Shown: positions 34,038-55,622, numbered from the stretch's first letter. The stretch is DNA of 64,000 bases from Hofstenia miamia (GCA_004352715.1 SCFE01000058.1:1264834-1328833); one strand, 5' to 3'. Numbers and translations: made by a program. The notes: a model not told the origin generated them from the sequence alone.

Positions 34038-34990
34038 GAATGGGGGAGTTTCACGAAATTTAGATTTTTTTTAAAANNNNNNNNNNNNNNNNNNNNNNNN
34101 NNNNNNNNNNNNNNNNNNNNNNNNNNNNNNNNNNNNNNNNNNNNNNNNNNNNNNNNNNNNNNNNNNNNNNNNNNNNNNNNNNNNNNNNNNNNNNNNNNNN
34201 NNNNNNNNNNNNNNNNNNNNNNNNNNNNNNNNNNNNNNNNNNNNNNNNNNNNNNNNNNNNNNNNNNNNNNNNNNNNNNNNNNNNNNNNNNNNNNNNNNNN
34301 NNNNNNNNNNNNNNNNNNNNNNNNNNNNNNNNNNNNNNNNNNNNNNNNNNNNNNNNNNNNNNNNNNNNNNNNNNNNNNNNNNNNNNNNNNNNNNNNNNNN
34401 NNNNNNNNNNNNNNNNNNNNNNNNNNNNNNNNNNNNNNNNNNNNNNNNNNNNNNNNNNNNNNNNNNNNNNNNNNNNNNNNNNNNNNNAACAGCAGGATTG
34501 ACGTCAACCCAATAGCAAATAAGTAATGGGATTAGCTAACAAAACCTTAATTTTCTCTAAATATACAAAAAATTGATGCCTGGCACCCTTTTTTTGTGAT
34601 GTTCAGGCCAAAATATATAATATAAGTGTATTTTAAAAAAAATCTAAATTTCGTGAAACTCCCCCATTTTCTCTAAATATTCAAATGGTAAAGGTAAACA
34701 TTGATATAGCAGCCATTGGCAATAGATATAAACACTTTTATTATATCGCAGGTATTAGCAATAGTAAATACATCATTGCTGTATTTGAACATAGGCTATG
34801 AACCTGTGAACAGCAGGATTGACGTCAAGCCAATAGCAAATAAGTAATGGGATTAGCTAACAAAACCTTAATTTTCTCTAAATATACAAAAAATTGATGC
34901 CTGGCACCCTTTTTTTCGTGATTTTCAGCCGAAAATATATAAAATAAGTGTCTTCTAAAAAAATCTAAATTTCGTGAAACTCCCCCATTC
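34038..34990. mobile_element. MITE-like inverted-repeat element with gap
   Basis: GAATGGGGGAGTTTCACGAA (34038) continues about 10 further bases and is the exact inverse of the end at about 34961-34990. An extra right-end copy lies at about 34640-34668. The interior 34488-34670 recurs at 34808-34990. 411 Ns (34077-34487) occupy the left interior. No target duplication was found. A weakly related sequence is at 26455-26486. Confidence 0.65.
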
Positions 34991-35310
34991 TTTCATATGA
35001 ATATAACGTATTATTGCGTCGAAATGCCTATGCCCGAAATTGTGTCTTTAAAACCACTGTTAGATTAGACAAAATATCACCAACGTCTATAAGTTAGTTC
35101 ATTAAAACTATTTAATATTATTTTGTGTGCTAATATTGTTAATTTTTTGTATGATCCGCAGAAAGAAGCACGAACCAAAGGAACACGTACCCCCTTATGT
35201 TTTAAATCGATATTAAGGATATTTATGCTGCTATCTAAGATGCTTCTTAATAAATGAAATATTTAAAATCACCAGAAAATAAATATACTAGGATGATAGT
35301 TACTGTATTA

Positions 35311-35361
35311 TTGTATTTTTTACCCTCGCCTAAATAGTGAAAGCGAGGGTAAAAAATACAA
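35311..35361. repeat. 19-bp perfect hairpin
   Basis: TTGTATTTTTTACCCTCGC (35311-35329) and its exact reverse complement (35343-35361) are separated by a 13-nt loop. No other structure was recognised around it (35000-35630). Confidence 0.85.
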
Positions 35362-35635
35362 AGGCGCACAGCACGCTTATGAAATAAACTAGGGAATTAA
35401 AAACGATGAGAAATCTAATAAAATTCATAAAAAGTTTAAAAAATTGTCGATATAGACCGATGGCTTAGCATAATTAACAAAAATCGTAGCATTGAGAGCA
35501 AGCATTTGATATTTTAAGAAAAATAACGTATAAAAGTGAGTTAATAAAAAATAATAATTATTATTATTACTTGCCCCTATTTTATTTGCAATTTTTGTAA
35601 ATGATATAATAAAATACAGCGACATTTACCAATAT

Positions 35636-37338
35636 GCCGTCGACACATGCCTAATAGTACCGCAAAAAGTGCTTTTGATGCTACAAAAGCCGCCAAACAG
35701 ATATAAAATATTAAACAATTATTTTACAAATAATCAATTAAAACTAAATATTGATAAAACACAATTTATAATTTTCTCACCGAAAGCACAATGAAACATA
35801 ATAATGACTTAAAACTTAAGATAAATAATTGGTTAATAAAGCAAAGTGAGTCAGTCAGTTATTTAGGAGTGAAGATAGATAGTGAATTAAAATTTGAAAA
35901 ATTTCTACTGAATAAGATTTAAATCATTATTGCAGGCATTAGATAACTTTATCACTTGCGCAATGTAATATCAAGCATAAACAACTAATACGTTCTTTCT
36001 GGTTGTCTGAATTTCAATATTGTTCCTTTCTTTTAACTAACCTAATTCGAAACATCATATGCTTCTATCAAAGACATTTAATTGGTGTATAAAAATACTT
36101 AACTTGCACAAAAGCATGACGAAGTATTAGTATATCGTAATCAATAAATAATATTATCTTCGTTCTACAAAATTCATCTGAATATGCTATCTATCTTATT
36201 TAAATTCAAATTTCTACAAATATCTCTCCTTTCCTTAATGATTTCCTGTGTTAAGATAAAAATGGCTTTCATCACATATCAACTAAATTGTGGAATAATT
36301 TAGATTATGAAACGCGAATAGAAAAAACTATAAAAGGTTTAGAAAAAAATTGAAACAATTTCTTATAATAAAACAATATTCAGGGTGTACCAGAAACAAC
36401 TGAAAACATTAAAACCCTAATAACTTATCCTACAAAGCATCAATCACATAGATTTTTTAACTTTACATTTTGCATATAATAGGAGTTGAACATTGATGAT
36501 TTCAGCTTAATAGAGTGAATGTGAGAACTTCTATGATAGAATAAGAAAAATGTGCATTTTGTACTTGTTTTACGACAAAAAACACGCATGTATATTCAAA
36601 AAACATTTTTAACAAATCGAAACAACACATTTTTAAATCAAGTTTTCAATGTGATCACCGAGCTCAACACAAAGTTGCATTCGCAGAGAAAAGTGAGGAA
36701 TAGCTCTCTTACGACAGTCATCGTCGATCTGACCGAAGGCCGCTTGAATTCGCTTCTTCAGATGATCGAAAACATTCATACCATGCGGCAATGAAAAAAC
36801 GTTGCTGTGGCGTGTATCGTTACATAGCCTCTTTCCGAAGAAATGAATGACCTGGAGAACTCAAACTTTTAAAATTTAGACGAATGAAATCAATAGTGCT
36901 CCATTAAGATTTGAATCTTACCAAAGTGAACAGTCAAAATTTCAATTTTCATTACGATGAAATCAAACATAAACGTTGTTTTTTTTAACGAACTAAGCAA
37001 TGAATCGAGCTGAAACTTTCATAGTTGAACTCCTATGATGCGTAGAATACGTGGTTAAAAATTCACTTTGATTGGTTTCTCACAAGAGTAGATATTGTAG
37101 TTTTAATGTGTTCAGTTGTTTCTGGGACACCCTGTACATTAGGTGGTGATAATACACTTCATGTATTCGAAACATACAACCAATACTGAGCACCTACACA
37201 AACGTTCACACAAACATTGATTATATTATTGTATATGGTACATATTCATTTGTACTTATTTGTTTTTATTTTATTTGTCACGTGTTAGTTTGTAGATTTT
37301 TTGTATGCATATATTGAGAAATAAATTTGCTTTGACTC

Positions 37339-37340
<2 letters not shown>
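35636..37340 (+). mobile_element. CR1/L2-like LINE remnant, interrupted by mariner
   Basis: The plus strand reads QYAVDTCLIV (a decayed Y-x-DDT motif), then YFTNNQLKLNIDKTQFIIFS and, in shifted frames, VSYLGVKIDSELKFE and IAGIRLYHLRNVISS-like segments. These are RT domains 5 to thumb of a CR1/L2-type LINE. Several stops and frameshifts. After the mariner insertion (36381-37134), about 200 bp of 3' tail ends AATAAATTTGCTTTGACTC followed by (ATT)n. Confidence 0.65.
36381..37134 (-). mobile_element. Tc1/mariner-like element, degenerate
   Basis: 754 bp with about 34-bp terminal inverted repeats (CAGGGTGTACCAGAAACAAC at the left; the inverse of CAGGGTGTCCCAGAAACAAC at the right), the type carried by mariner/IS630 elements. 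The right flank begins TA; the left flank has TT where TA is expected. The minus strand near 36680-36790 encodes KRIQAAFGQIDDDCRKRAIP and SLRMQLCVELGDHIEN, the C-terminus of a mariner-type transposase. The rest of the gene is missing. Confidence 0.75.

Positions 37341-37378
<38 letters not shown>
37338..37378. repeat. (ATT)n microsatellite
   Basis: About 13 ATT units exactly at the junction between the 3' tail of the plus-strand CR1-like LINE and the 3' end of the minus-strand RLE-type LINE. Confidence 0.95.
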
Positions 37379-37382
37379 TTCT

Positions 37383-38460
37383 CACAACTTCATGCTGATA
37401 TCCCTCTCAGCTCGGGGAGTCTGAGAGCTTTCCTCAGGACTCTAGCTGTTCCTAACAATGCTGCCTTCTGTGCTACTGCTCCTCCCCACTTTGGTACTCC
37501 CAACTCCTCGAAGTATCTCTTATGCTTCTTACTCACTGCTCCTAGTGCTCCTACAACTACCGGGACTTCGTCAACTTTCTTTAACTTCCACAGCCTTTCT
37601 ATTTTCTCTGCCAACTCCCTGTAGTTGTCTATCTTCTCTTTCTCCCTGCTTTCTACATTTCTGTCCTTTGGCACTGCTACGTCTATCACTGTTCCTAATC
37701 TTTTCTCTTTGTCTACCACTACTATGTCTGGTCGCCGTGCTTCTATTTCCTTGTTTGTTTGGATATTGAAGTCTCACAGNTCCTAATCCAAACTCCAACC
37801 CTGAATCTCTGCTTGCCTTCTCCAATGTCTCCACTTGCTTCTGCAACATCTTCCTTGAACTAGCGTACATCTTCAGGTCGTCTATGTACCACAGGTGACT
37901 CACTGCTCTACCATTCTTCTCCATCTTATACCCTATGCCTGTCTCCTTTAACTTTTCTGTGATAGGTATTAAGCTAACTACAAACAATAGTGGCGCTAAG
38001 CTGTCTCTCTGGAATGTACCCTGTCTAAACCTCAACCTATGCCCATCTATCTCAGTCTGCCACTTTCCCATCTCTTTCTCTAGAAACTCAACCCATTTCT
38101 GCGAAACTCCATTAGCCTCTAACGTCTTCAATACCCACTTATGTGATATGCTGTCATATGCCTTCCTGTAGTCTATCCATGCCATTGCCAAGTTTGTCTT
38201 CCTTCTTCTACAATTCTCCACCACTGCCTGGTCTATCAACAACTGATGTTTGCAGCCTCTCGTCTTTGTCCTGCATCCCTTTTGTTCCTCTGGTATCAAC
38301 CTATTCCGTTCTAAGTAACATGTCAAAATACTTGAAATCACTGAAGTTAGCAATTTCCAAGTTGTTGGCAGACATGTTATTGACCTGAAGTTGCTTGCCT
38401 CACTACCTTTCTTTGGGTTCTTCTGTATCAGAAATGTCCTTCCCACTACCATCCACTCTG
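37383..38460 (-). pseudogene. RLE-type LINE (R2/NeSL-like) copy 1, 5'-truncated
   Basis: The minus strand encodes a reverse transcriptase ([64 protein letters not shown]). The catalytic YADD position here reads YIDD. A break at a single N (37780) follows. The C-terminal nuclease-like domain then reads VIDVAVPKDRNVESREKEKI, VPVVVGALGAVSKKH and LLGTARVLRKALRLP. The PD...DVAVP arrangement fits the restriction-like endonuclease of R2/NeSL/CRE-group LINEs. A frameshift separates RT and C-terminus. It ends at a (ATT)n tail. Confidence 0.75.
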
Positions 38461-38462
38461 GC

Positions 38463-39560
38463 CAATGGAGTTTCACGGAAATTGGTTGAGTTTCTAGAGA
38501 GGGAGATGGGAAAGTGGCAGACTGAGATAGATGTGCATAGGTTGAGGTTTAGGCGAGGCATATTCCAGGGAGACAGCTTAGCGCCACTACTGTTTGTAGT
38601 TAGCTTAATCCCTATCACAGAAAAGTTAAAGGAGACATCCATAGGATATAAGCTGGAGAAGAATGGTAGAACAGTGAGTCACCTATGGTACATGGATGAC
38701 CTGAAAATGTATGCTAGTTCAATGAAGATGTTGCAGAAGCATGTGGAGACATTGGAGAAGGCAAGCAGAGATTCAGGGTTGGAGTTTGGATTAGCAAAAT
38801 GTGCAGCAGTGACAATGACTAGAGGCAAGTGTGTTGATGGGGAAGGTTTGAGGAAGGAGAGCAACAAGTGGTTAAAGAAGGCAAGACTAAAAAGAGAAAC
38901 AGAAGCACTGATAATGGCAGCANNNNNNNNNNNNNNNNNNNNNNNNNNNNNNNNNNNNNNNNNNNNNNNNNNNNNNNNNNNNNNNNNNNNNNNNNNNNNN
39001 NNNNNGATGGAATCAGAGAGACAAACAAGGTATAGGCAGAAAGCAATACATGGAGAATACTGGAGGAACACAGAAAAGTGTGACGGAGAAGAGGGCAACA
39101 AGTGGTTAAAGAAGGCAGGACTGAAGAGAGAAACAGAAGCACTGATAATGGCAGCACAGGAGCAAGCAATAAGAACAAACTGGGTGAAGAAGCATATAGA
39201 CAGAAGAGTAGAAGTAAGTAAATATTAGGAACAGTGATAGACATAGCAGTGCCAAAGGACAGAAATGTTGAAAGCAAGGAGAAAGAGAAGATAGACAAGT
39301 ACAGAGAGTTTGCAGAGGAAATAGAAAGGCTGTGGAAGTTAAAGAAAGTTGACAAAGTCCCGGTAGTTGTAGGAGCAGTGAGTAAGAAGCATAAGAGATA
39401 CTTCGAGGAGTTGGGAGTACCAAAGTGGGGAGGAGCAGTAGCACAGAAGGCAGTATTCTTAGGTACAGCTAGAGTCATGAGAAAAGCTCTCAGACTCCCT
39501 GACCACTGGTGAGTTCCTCGAGCTGAGAAGAATACCAGCATGAAGCTGTGAGAAGTAAGA
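38463..39560 (+). pseudogene. RLE-type LINE (R2/NeSL-like) copy 2, 5'-truncated
   Basis: Plus-strand copy of the same family, starting in the RT at NGVSRKLVEFLEREMGKWQ and running through SLAPLLFVVSLIP, HLWYMDDLKMYASS and WLKKARLKRETEALIMAA. An 83-N gap (38923-39005) follows, then a second WLKKAGLKRETEALIMAA-AQEQAI block. It ends with IDIAVPKDRNVESKEKEKID, VPVVVGAVSKKHKRYFEELG and LGTARVMRKALRLP. The zinc knuckle usually found between these parts in related elements is absent. Copy 1 and copy 2 lie 5'-to-5'. Confidence 0.75.
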
Positions 39561-39582
39561 ATAATAAATTATAAAGATTCTA

Positions 39583-40023
39583 CTAATACAAGTGAACATA
39601 ATTCTGCACTTCTTCGGAAAACTCTATTCGGGAAAACGAATAGCTCTCTTTCAGTCTTGATCGCAGCATTCTTGTTGAATACTCGAACCTTGTCGGTAGC
39701 AGGTCACCCAGAGAGTGATATACGTTTTGAGTTATTGCATGATATAGTTTCCTGCCTCTGTCATGAATTGTTGACCTAGTTGGCATAAAACTTGAGATTA
39801 CTCTGAAATGAAAAGCTTTTCTTTGTACAGCATTGATAGAGTTCAGTAGGTATTCGCTCTGTCCTCTCCAAGCCACACATCTATAAGTAATTACAAAAAG
39901 ATATTTGACTTCAAAAGTTCTAATGTAGAATGCTAGTCTTGTGGTAGAAGCACGTGCAACACTCAGCAAGCATTCAATCTTTAGATATATTAAAACACAA
40001 CCGATGAAACTACTAGTTATCAT
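39583..40023 (-). pseudogene. LINE ORF2 C-terminus (CR1/Jockey-like)
   Basis: 146-codon minus-strand ORF. YRCVAWRGQSEYLLNSINAV, then QRKAFHFRVISSFMP and LGDLLPTRFEYSTRMLRSRL fit the usual LINE C-terminal pattern (I.LQ..RAL.I......L..LLP.R....R). It is a different family from the RLE-type LINE it abuts. The RT core upstream is not present. Confidence 0.6.
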
Positions 40024-42820
40024 GTAATTCTATCTAATGAGAAAACAAGAGCATGTTCATTCCATGGGTAACAAGTATTCAGAGAAAAAGTTAATTCCAA
40101 ACTTCTTACAGAATCAGGCCTCCGGCCGAAGCGATGAACCATTCCCAACACCTAATTCTCAGCTCATTTTAGACTAGAGAAAATGCAATAATTATAGCTA
40201 CATGCAAACCGCGCTTCCTAACCGTACTCATCCTTATACCTAATGCCTACTATCACCTAGACTAGAGGAGTCAAACCAGCGGACCATTTATAGCCTATGG
40301 TTATCCTACCTTTCGCCCGAAGTGACACCCTAAGCGTTGATCATACTGATCAAATACATAAATAAAATAAATAATATAAAACATAATAAATGGGCAATTT
40401 AGTAAAAGTCTATTATCCGGAAAAAGCTAAAAGATAATGCTAATCAAGTATACCGATGGGGAAATCTATAATATCAAAAGTAAAAGCAACTGGAAAATAG
40501 GGTAGCAAAACTTAAATTAACAGAATTCACACATTAGCGTATTTACAAATAATAGCAAACCGTAACTCACTTATTATCAGACGGTGAGTAATAGCAGAAC
40601 AAAATATTAAAAGATACTTCGACGTCCGATTTTTAAATTACGCAAACAAAATGAACACTAATTTTAAAAATATATTAACCGAAAATTCAAATAAATGTAC
40701 TCAAAGTGTTATATATAACATATAGAATTATATATTTTCATACTTATATTGAACATGCATATGAAACTCAACATAGGGCCTTTTATAATTGAAGAATATA
40801 GTGCAAGAACCCATTTGTGCAAATTCTTTCAAAACGAGAAATTAGCTTTCTAGTTTACGTTTGTATATTTGCGCAGTGTCGGTTAACTGATTCTTCATGA
40901 TGCTATCAAAATTATGGGCATTTCACTTGTCTTGCACCTAACAGCCTGTAGTTCCTCTGTGCATAATTCTAAAGCAATCGATTTGGCAATTTTGTCAATT
41001 AACAGGCAATGGTGCAGTCCTAAAATTTACAGAAGTATACGCAAATTGCCAATTAAAAAAGCACCGTATAAAAGAAGTGCATATTCACACAAACGTTGAA
41101 GTTTTCTGCGGATATACGCTAGGATTTGATAAAAAATTAGATATTTAACTTCAAAATTTCAAATTATAAAAAATACATTAACGGAAATCTGTAAATTTAC
41201 AACTAATTTTATTAAAAAATTTACAATTTACTTCAAAAATTAAAAGTTCATTTTTTATTTATCTAAACGACAGCAAATAAAATAAAAGTTACAACAAACA
41301 TCTATATATCTCNNNNNNNNNNNNNNNNNNNNNAACTTCAAAATTTCAAATTATAAAAAATACATTAACGGAAACCTGTAAATTTACAACTAATTTTATT
41401 AAAAAATTTACAATTTACTTCAAAAATTAAAAGTTCATTTTTTATTTATCTAAACGACAGCAAATAAAATAAAAGTTACAACAAACATCTATATATCTCA
41501 GATATGGATTTTATTTTATTTTAATAAATCTTAAAGTTTATTATCTTAATTAGCATTTTTGCAGCTTATGAATCATTAGCAGTGCAATGTATTATGTGTC
41601 ACCATATATTAAAGCCACAAAAAATATTTTTCTTTAATTTATATTTATAATTATTTCTTGGGAAATGTGGCATGTTTTGAGATGAAAAAAACAGTTTGTT
41701 CTGCTTTAAAGTTGTGTTTACCGAAAACTACGTTTGAGCTATAAATTTATGGATTTCCGTTAATATACTTTTATAATTTGAGATTTTTATCATTCTTTGT
41801 ATGTTATTTTTCTTAAATTTCGACCCCGTGCGACGAATTTGTGAATTATGCTAAGCTATCGGTATATCGATAATTTTTTTTATTGGAATTTTTTACGCGT
41901 GCTCCGCGGGGCACTATTGGACACCTTCGCCTAGAACATTTATAACTTTCAACTGCTTTGCATTTTCAGAGAATTTGTTTTTTTACCGCAATGTATTTGG
42001 AAATTTCACCAAGGTAAGGACTAAACTAAAAATGTATATATTTGCATAAATATACTTTTATCTTGCAATTTGTTTAATAAAAGATAAGAATTTTTCTTTA
42101 GACGAAGATTGAAGAATCTTTAATTTCTAATTTGCATATTATTGCAACAAATTTGAAATATAACATGTTGAATCATTTTTTCTTGTTCAAATTATCCCCG
42201 CCTGTTCGAAGTAGTTGATATTTGTGCCGTACACATTAATGTTTTAACTTCTTAATTTTTTTTCACTAGCATCTACTTTAAATATAACATATTTCGCCTC
42301 GCAATAATCAAAAGCATTTATCCATTGAAATTTGAGGCTAACAAATACATCGTTTTGAGATGCGCCTGTAAGTTAATTGAAGAAATGAGGATATTTTCCA
42401 ATAGCAGTATTATGTCATTTTCTCACAGTGTTTTCTACCAATAAAAAGCAATCAGTGGCTTTAAAATAATCCACATTCAGGTGTCATATTTGCAATATGA
42501 GCGCACTGAAACACCTGAATCAATGCTCTTGGCTAAACGTTTTTTCATATGTAATTGAACAAAACGTATCACAAAGTAAATAAATATAAGATTTCCAATC
42601 TTGCACTAAGCTTAGTTTTTGGGCATTTTAACCTCCAACCAATAAAGCAATGTAATCTATTACAAATTATTTCACAATTTTTCTGCGAGGTAACTGTCGC
42701 AATAATTACAGTCACAGTCATAGACGAGAAAGAAAACGCAAATTCACTAATATTTATGATGTGGTTTATTCTACAACCCTTCGGGTAAGGTGGCCAGTAA
42801 ATGTTAAGTCTTTTTTAATA
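40024..42820. other. intergenic region upstream of KIF3A
   Basis: No gene recognised. It contains a duplicated 163-bp segment around a 21-N gap (41150-41312 and 41335-41498). An inverted relative of the start of that segment lies at 41745-41795 (AATTTCAAATTATAAAAA...TTAACGGAAAT and reverse), suggesting a small foldback element. A local GC-rich patch with CGCG/CCGCGG lies at about 41892-41940. Confidence 0.55.
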
Positions 42821-43002
42821 TCGACTGCGAGTTACTTCGTTTCGAGGTACTCTGGTGAATTGCTTTTGTCATTGTCGATAGCTCCACCATCCATTGTCTG
42901 TTTTATTATTAGTGTAGGTCAAAATCGTTCCAAAGTTTAGAATGAATAACTTTTAATAAGTTATTTTTCATTATGAACTCTAACAATTTATTAGTTTTTA
43001 GC

Positions 43003-52034
<9,032 letters not shown>

Positions 52035-53079
52035 ACTGAAGTATACGTTAAACTGAAAAATTGAGTTTGAGAAAATGTTCAAAAAAACATCAAAATCAAA
52101 CACTTGCAAAATAATCAGTCATAACAGATTGTCGTTGTCTCTTGACAAGTTTTTGAAAGATTCGAATCACAAGATTCTCAAAATCGCAATGTTCCTCACC
52201 CGTTTCTTTAGCTTGCAGGAATGCAGAAAGAACATTATGTTCTGCTACGTTAAACTGAGGCTAATTTACATGACATGTGATACTTTGGGGATTTTTTTGA
52301 AATACGCTGTAGTGAAGTTTACGTTAATGTGAAGTTACGTTAAAGTGAGAGCTTTTGTATGTACTAAATGGACAAGGGACTGGGCAGTAAACTACTTTAT
52401 TGTGAAGTTTAATTTAAAGTGAGTACATTAAACCAAGGTGTGACTATATATAATCTATCTATATTTTTTATGATTGTATATTAATGTGAAGAAATTCACA
52501 AATTTGCATGTTTTTTCAGAAAGTTAAGCTATTGCATTCGGGAAATTACATTCACACCCCATTTGCAATTGATGTTAAATTTGATCTTACAGATAACATA
52601 GGGTTTTTCGTTTTTTTCACTTTAATTTATATTTTAGGAAGCGCTCGGAGAAAATTGTCTAATTTTGCATTAATAGTGTAAATATGTATATATGTATTTT
52701 ATTTGTAAAATTCTGTAGCCAATGACTATTGTTAGAATTTTAGATAGATGTTTAACCGTTTTATCTATAATTCCGACAATTAAAAGATTGTTAGTTTATT
52801 CAAATTTCAATATTTCAATTTTCTAATTGCAATTTTTAACGTCTATGAATTTTGTTAATAGACATTTATGAATGCTAACAGCTATTTCATCAGTGCAGTA
52901 ATTGCAAAGCACCAAAGATGGGCATGGAGTACATCGAGTTATTTCAAATTACAAAGGGCTGCCCTGAGTCTTTTTAACAGTGTCCACAAGTCAACCTAAA
53001 TGCAATAATTGCCATACACCTTATAGACAGTGCTGTTCAAAATGAAACCTACGGTTACAGATTTCATATGTTGTAAACT

Positions 53080-53505
53080 CTTTTTAAACCTCAATTTTCT
53101 ATTTATTCTTTTTATTATAAATTCGTGTCATTGTTTTGACCGCGGACTCCGAGATAAGCATCTGTAATGCAGTAAACAATTAAAGTCGATTCAATTGAGG
53201 TCATTGCATTTGTGTAATTTTATGGCATCTCACTTTCAAAATTTTCTGCTATAAATAAACATTTACAGACTTTAAAATATAAATATTTGGAAGTTTATTT
53301 AATTTTCTCAAATTATTTATAAGGACAGTGCTACTTTTTCTTTTGCAAATGTTTAAAAATAAATTCTACAATCAATATCGAAATATTTTGAAAAACACAT
53401 ATTGTAACTTTTTGTGAGCGATATTTTATGTTATCAGGTGGTATTGCAACTTGCATTAAAATCAGTATATGAAACTTAAGGAATTGTTCAAGAGTCTACA
53501 AATGT
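53080..53505 (-). pseudogene. P-like element copy 2, 3' part
   Basis: DNA homologous to 14990-15345 (for example the ACTCCGAGATAA region and the GAGGTCATTG block). The minus-strand frame gives PPDNIKYRSQKVTICVF, matching LPDDLKYLSQRSYNVCSF of copy 1. Repeated at 55250-55588 by the assembly. Confidence 0.55.
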
Positions 53506-55037
53506 ATNTTATTTGTACACCAGATTTTTTTGATGTTTTTCAATTTCATTTAAATAATAGCAGTAGTATATTGTAATAACTTCATGTCGTTTGGGTCTAG
53601 TTATTGCAAAGGTTATGTGAAATTTTCATGTTACACACCTATGTGTGAAATGGCAGCCTTTGAGAAAAAATACTTGGGACAATAAGAATTACAGCAAACA
53701 AAATAGCAAAACTGCATTAAAAGCATCAGCAAATGTAATACGTTTTTATGGGTTAAAAATTAGTCTTTTAAACCTGGGCATTCTTCTTTGTATTACCTTT
53801 CTTATACAATGTCAGCATATCATTGATCATGGTATAGTAAACCACATTTATTGATATTATTGATCAATTGCTGCTTTGTTTCTCCCGTTTGTGCAGCAAG
53901 ATGCCTCTTAATCCTGCTACAGTTATTCTCCAAGCAGTTCAGATCGAATTAATTACATTAGTCATTCCAAAATAGGCACCTCNCATTAAACCAAGGTGTG
54001 ACTATATATAATCTATCTATATTTTTTATGATTGTATATTAATGTGAAGAAATTCACAAATTTGCATGTTTTTTCAGAAAGTTAAGCTATTGCATTCGGG
54101 AAATTACATTCACACCCCATTTGCAATTGATGTTAAATTTGATCTTACAGATAACATAGGGTTNGCTACAGTTATTCTCCAAGCAGTTCAGATCGGATTA
54201 ATTAGTCATTCCAAAATAGGCACCTCTTTAAATGCCAGATATTCCTTAGCGACTTTAGATGAGTGGTGTGGTGCACTATAAAGCATGAAAATGAATTTCT
54301 CATTAGCAGGAAATCATTTCTGAAGTTGTGAAATACCACTATCAGAATCTGTCATTAATTATAATTATTAGTTTAGTAGTTCTTAGGGCAGTCTACTGTA
54401 TTGTAAACTTAAAATAGAGTTTATTATTATTTCATTTCTTCTCACAGCTTCATGCTGGTATCCCTCTCAGCTCGGGGAACACACTAGTTCCCAGGGAGTC
54501 TGAGAGCATTTCATGGGAATCTAGCTGTTCCTAACAATGTGCTNGGGAAATTACATTCACACCCCATTTGCAATTGATGTTAAATTTGATCTTACAGATA
54601 ACATAGGGTTTTTCGTTTTTTTCACTTTAATTTATATTTTAGGAAGCGCTCGGAGAAAATTGTCTAATTTTGCATTAATAGTGTAAATATGTATATATGT
54701 ATTTTATTTGTAAAATTCTGTAGCCAATGACTATTGTTAGAATTTTAGATAGATGTTTAACCGTTTTATCTATAATTCCGACAATTAAAAGATTGTTAGT
54801 TTATTCAAATTTCAATATTTCAATTTTCTAATTGCAATTTTTAACGTCTATGAATTTTGTTAATAGACATTTATGAATGCTAACAGCTATTTCATCAGTG
54901 CAGTAATTGCAAAGCACCAAAGATGGGCATGGAGTACATCGAGTTATTTCAAATTACAAAGGGCTGTCCTGAGTCTTTTTAACAGTGCCCACAAGTCAAC
55001 CTAAATGCAATAATTGCCATACACCTTATAGACAGTG

Positions 55038-55195
55038 NCCGTTTTGGTACTCTCAACTCTTCCAAGTACCGTATTTACCCGTGTATAAGCCGCACCTTTT
55101 TTTTGCACATATATTGTAAACTAAAGTACGCGATCTTGCTGTAATATACATTAAAGTAATGTAATATCCTTGTTTAAAAGACAAACAATTAATTN
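55038..55195. mobile_element. fragment with a hAT-like-MITE signature
   Basis: A small contig between two Ns holds ACCGTATTTACCCGTGTATA followed by AGCCGCACC. This type of CCGTATTT...GTATAAG.CGCACC end is common in animal MITEs. Only one end is present, so the class is a guess. Confidence 0.3.
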
Positions 55196-55588
55196 GTCCA
55201 CAAGTCAACCTAAATGCAATAATTGCCATACACCTTATAGACAGTGCTGTTCAAAATGAAACCTACGGTTACAGATTTCATATGTTGTAAACTCTTTTTA
55301 AACCTCAATTTTCTATTTATTCTTTTTATTATAAATTCGTGTCATTGTTTTGACCGCGGACTCCGAGATAAGCATCTGCAATGCAGTAAACAATTAAAGT
55401 CGATTCAATTGAGGTCATTGCATTTGTGTAATTTTATGGCATCTCACTTTCAAAATTTTCTGCTATAAATAAACATTTACAGACTTTAAAATATAAATAT
55501 TTGGAAGTTTATTTAATTTTCTCAAATTATTTATAAGGACAGTGCTACTTTTTCTTTTGCAAATGTTTAAAAATAAATTCTACAATCA

Positions 55589-55589
55589 N

Positions 55590-55616
<27 letters not shown>
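55589..55616. repeat. (AT)n microsatellite
   Basis: About 13 AT units at the start of a contig, immediately before the P-like THAP relic, as also seen 5' of copy 1 at 19804-19834. Confidence 0.9.

Positions 55617-55622
<6 letters not shown>

Noticed and set aside
37458-37769. Leu/Ser-rich ORF antisense to RLE-LINE copy 1
   Set aside because: Shadow of the real minus-strand coding frame; the same shadow appears antisense to copies 2 and 3.
40070-40330. Possible SINE or tRNA-like sequence upstream of the LINE C-terminus
   Set aside because: Some GC-rich motifs are present, but I could not find a box A/box B pair with proper spacing or a tRNA fold.
52530-52620. Alternative KIF3A last exon or independent exon (HSGNYIHTPFAIDV…)
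   Set aside because: It has an AG acceptor and a short open frame but no resemblance to kinesin-2 tails, and it is copied three times only because of assembly overlap. Kept as an uncertainty, not annotated.
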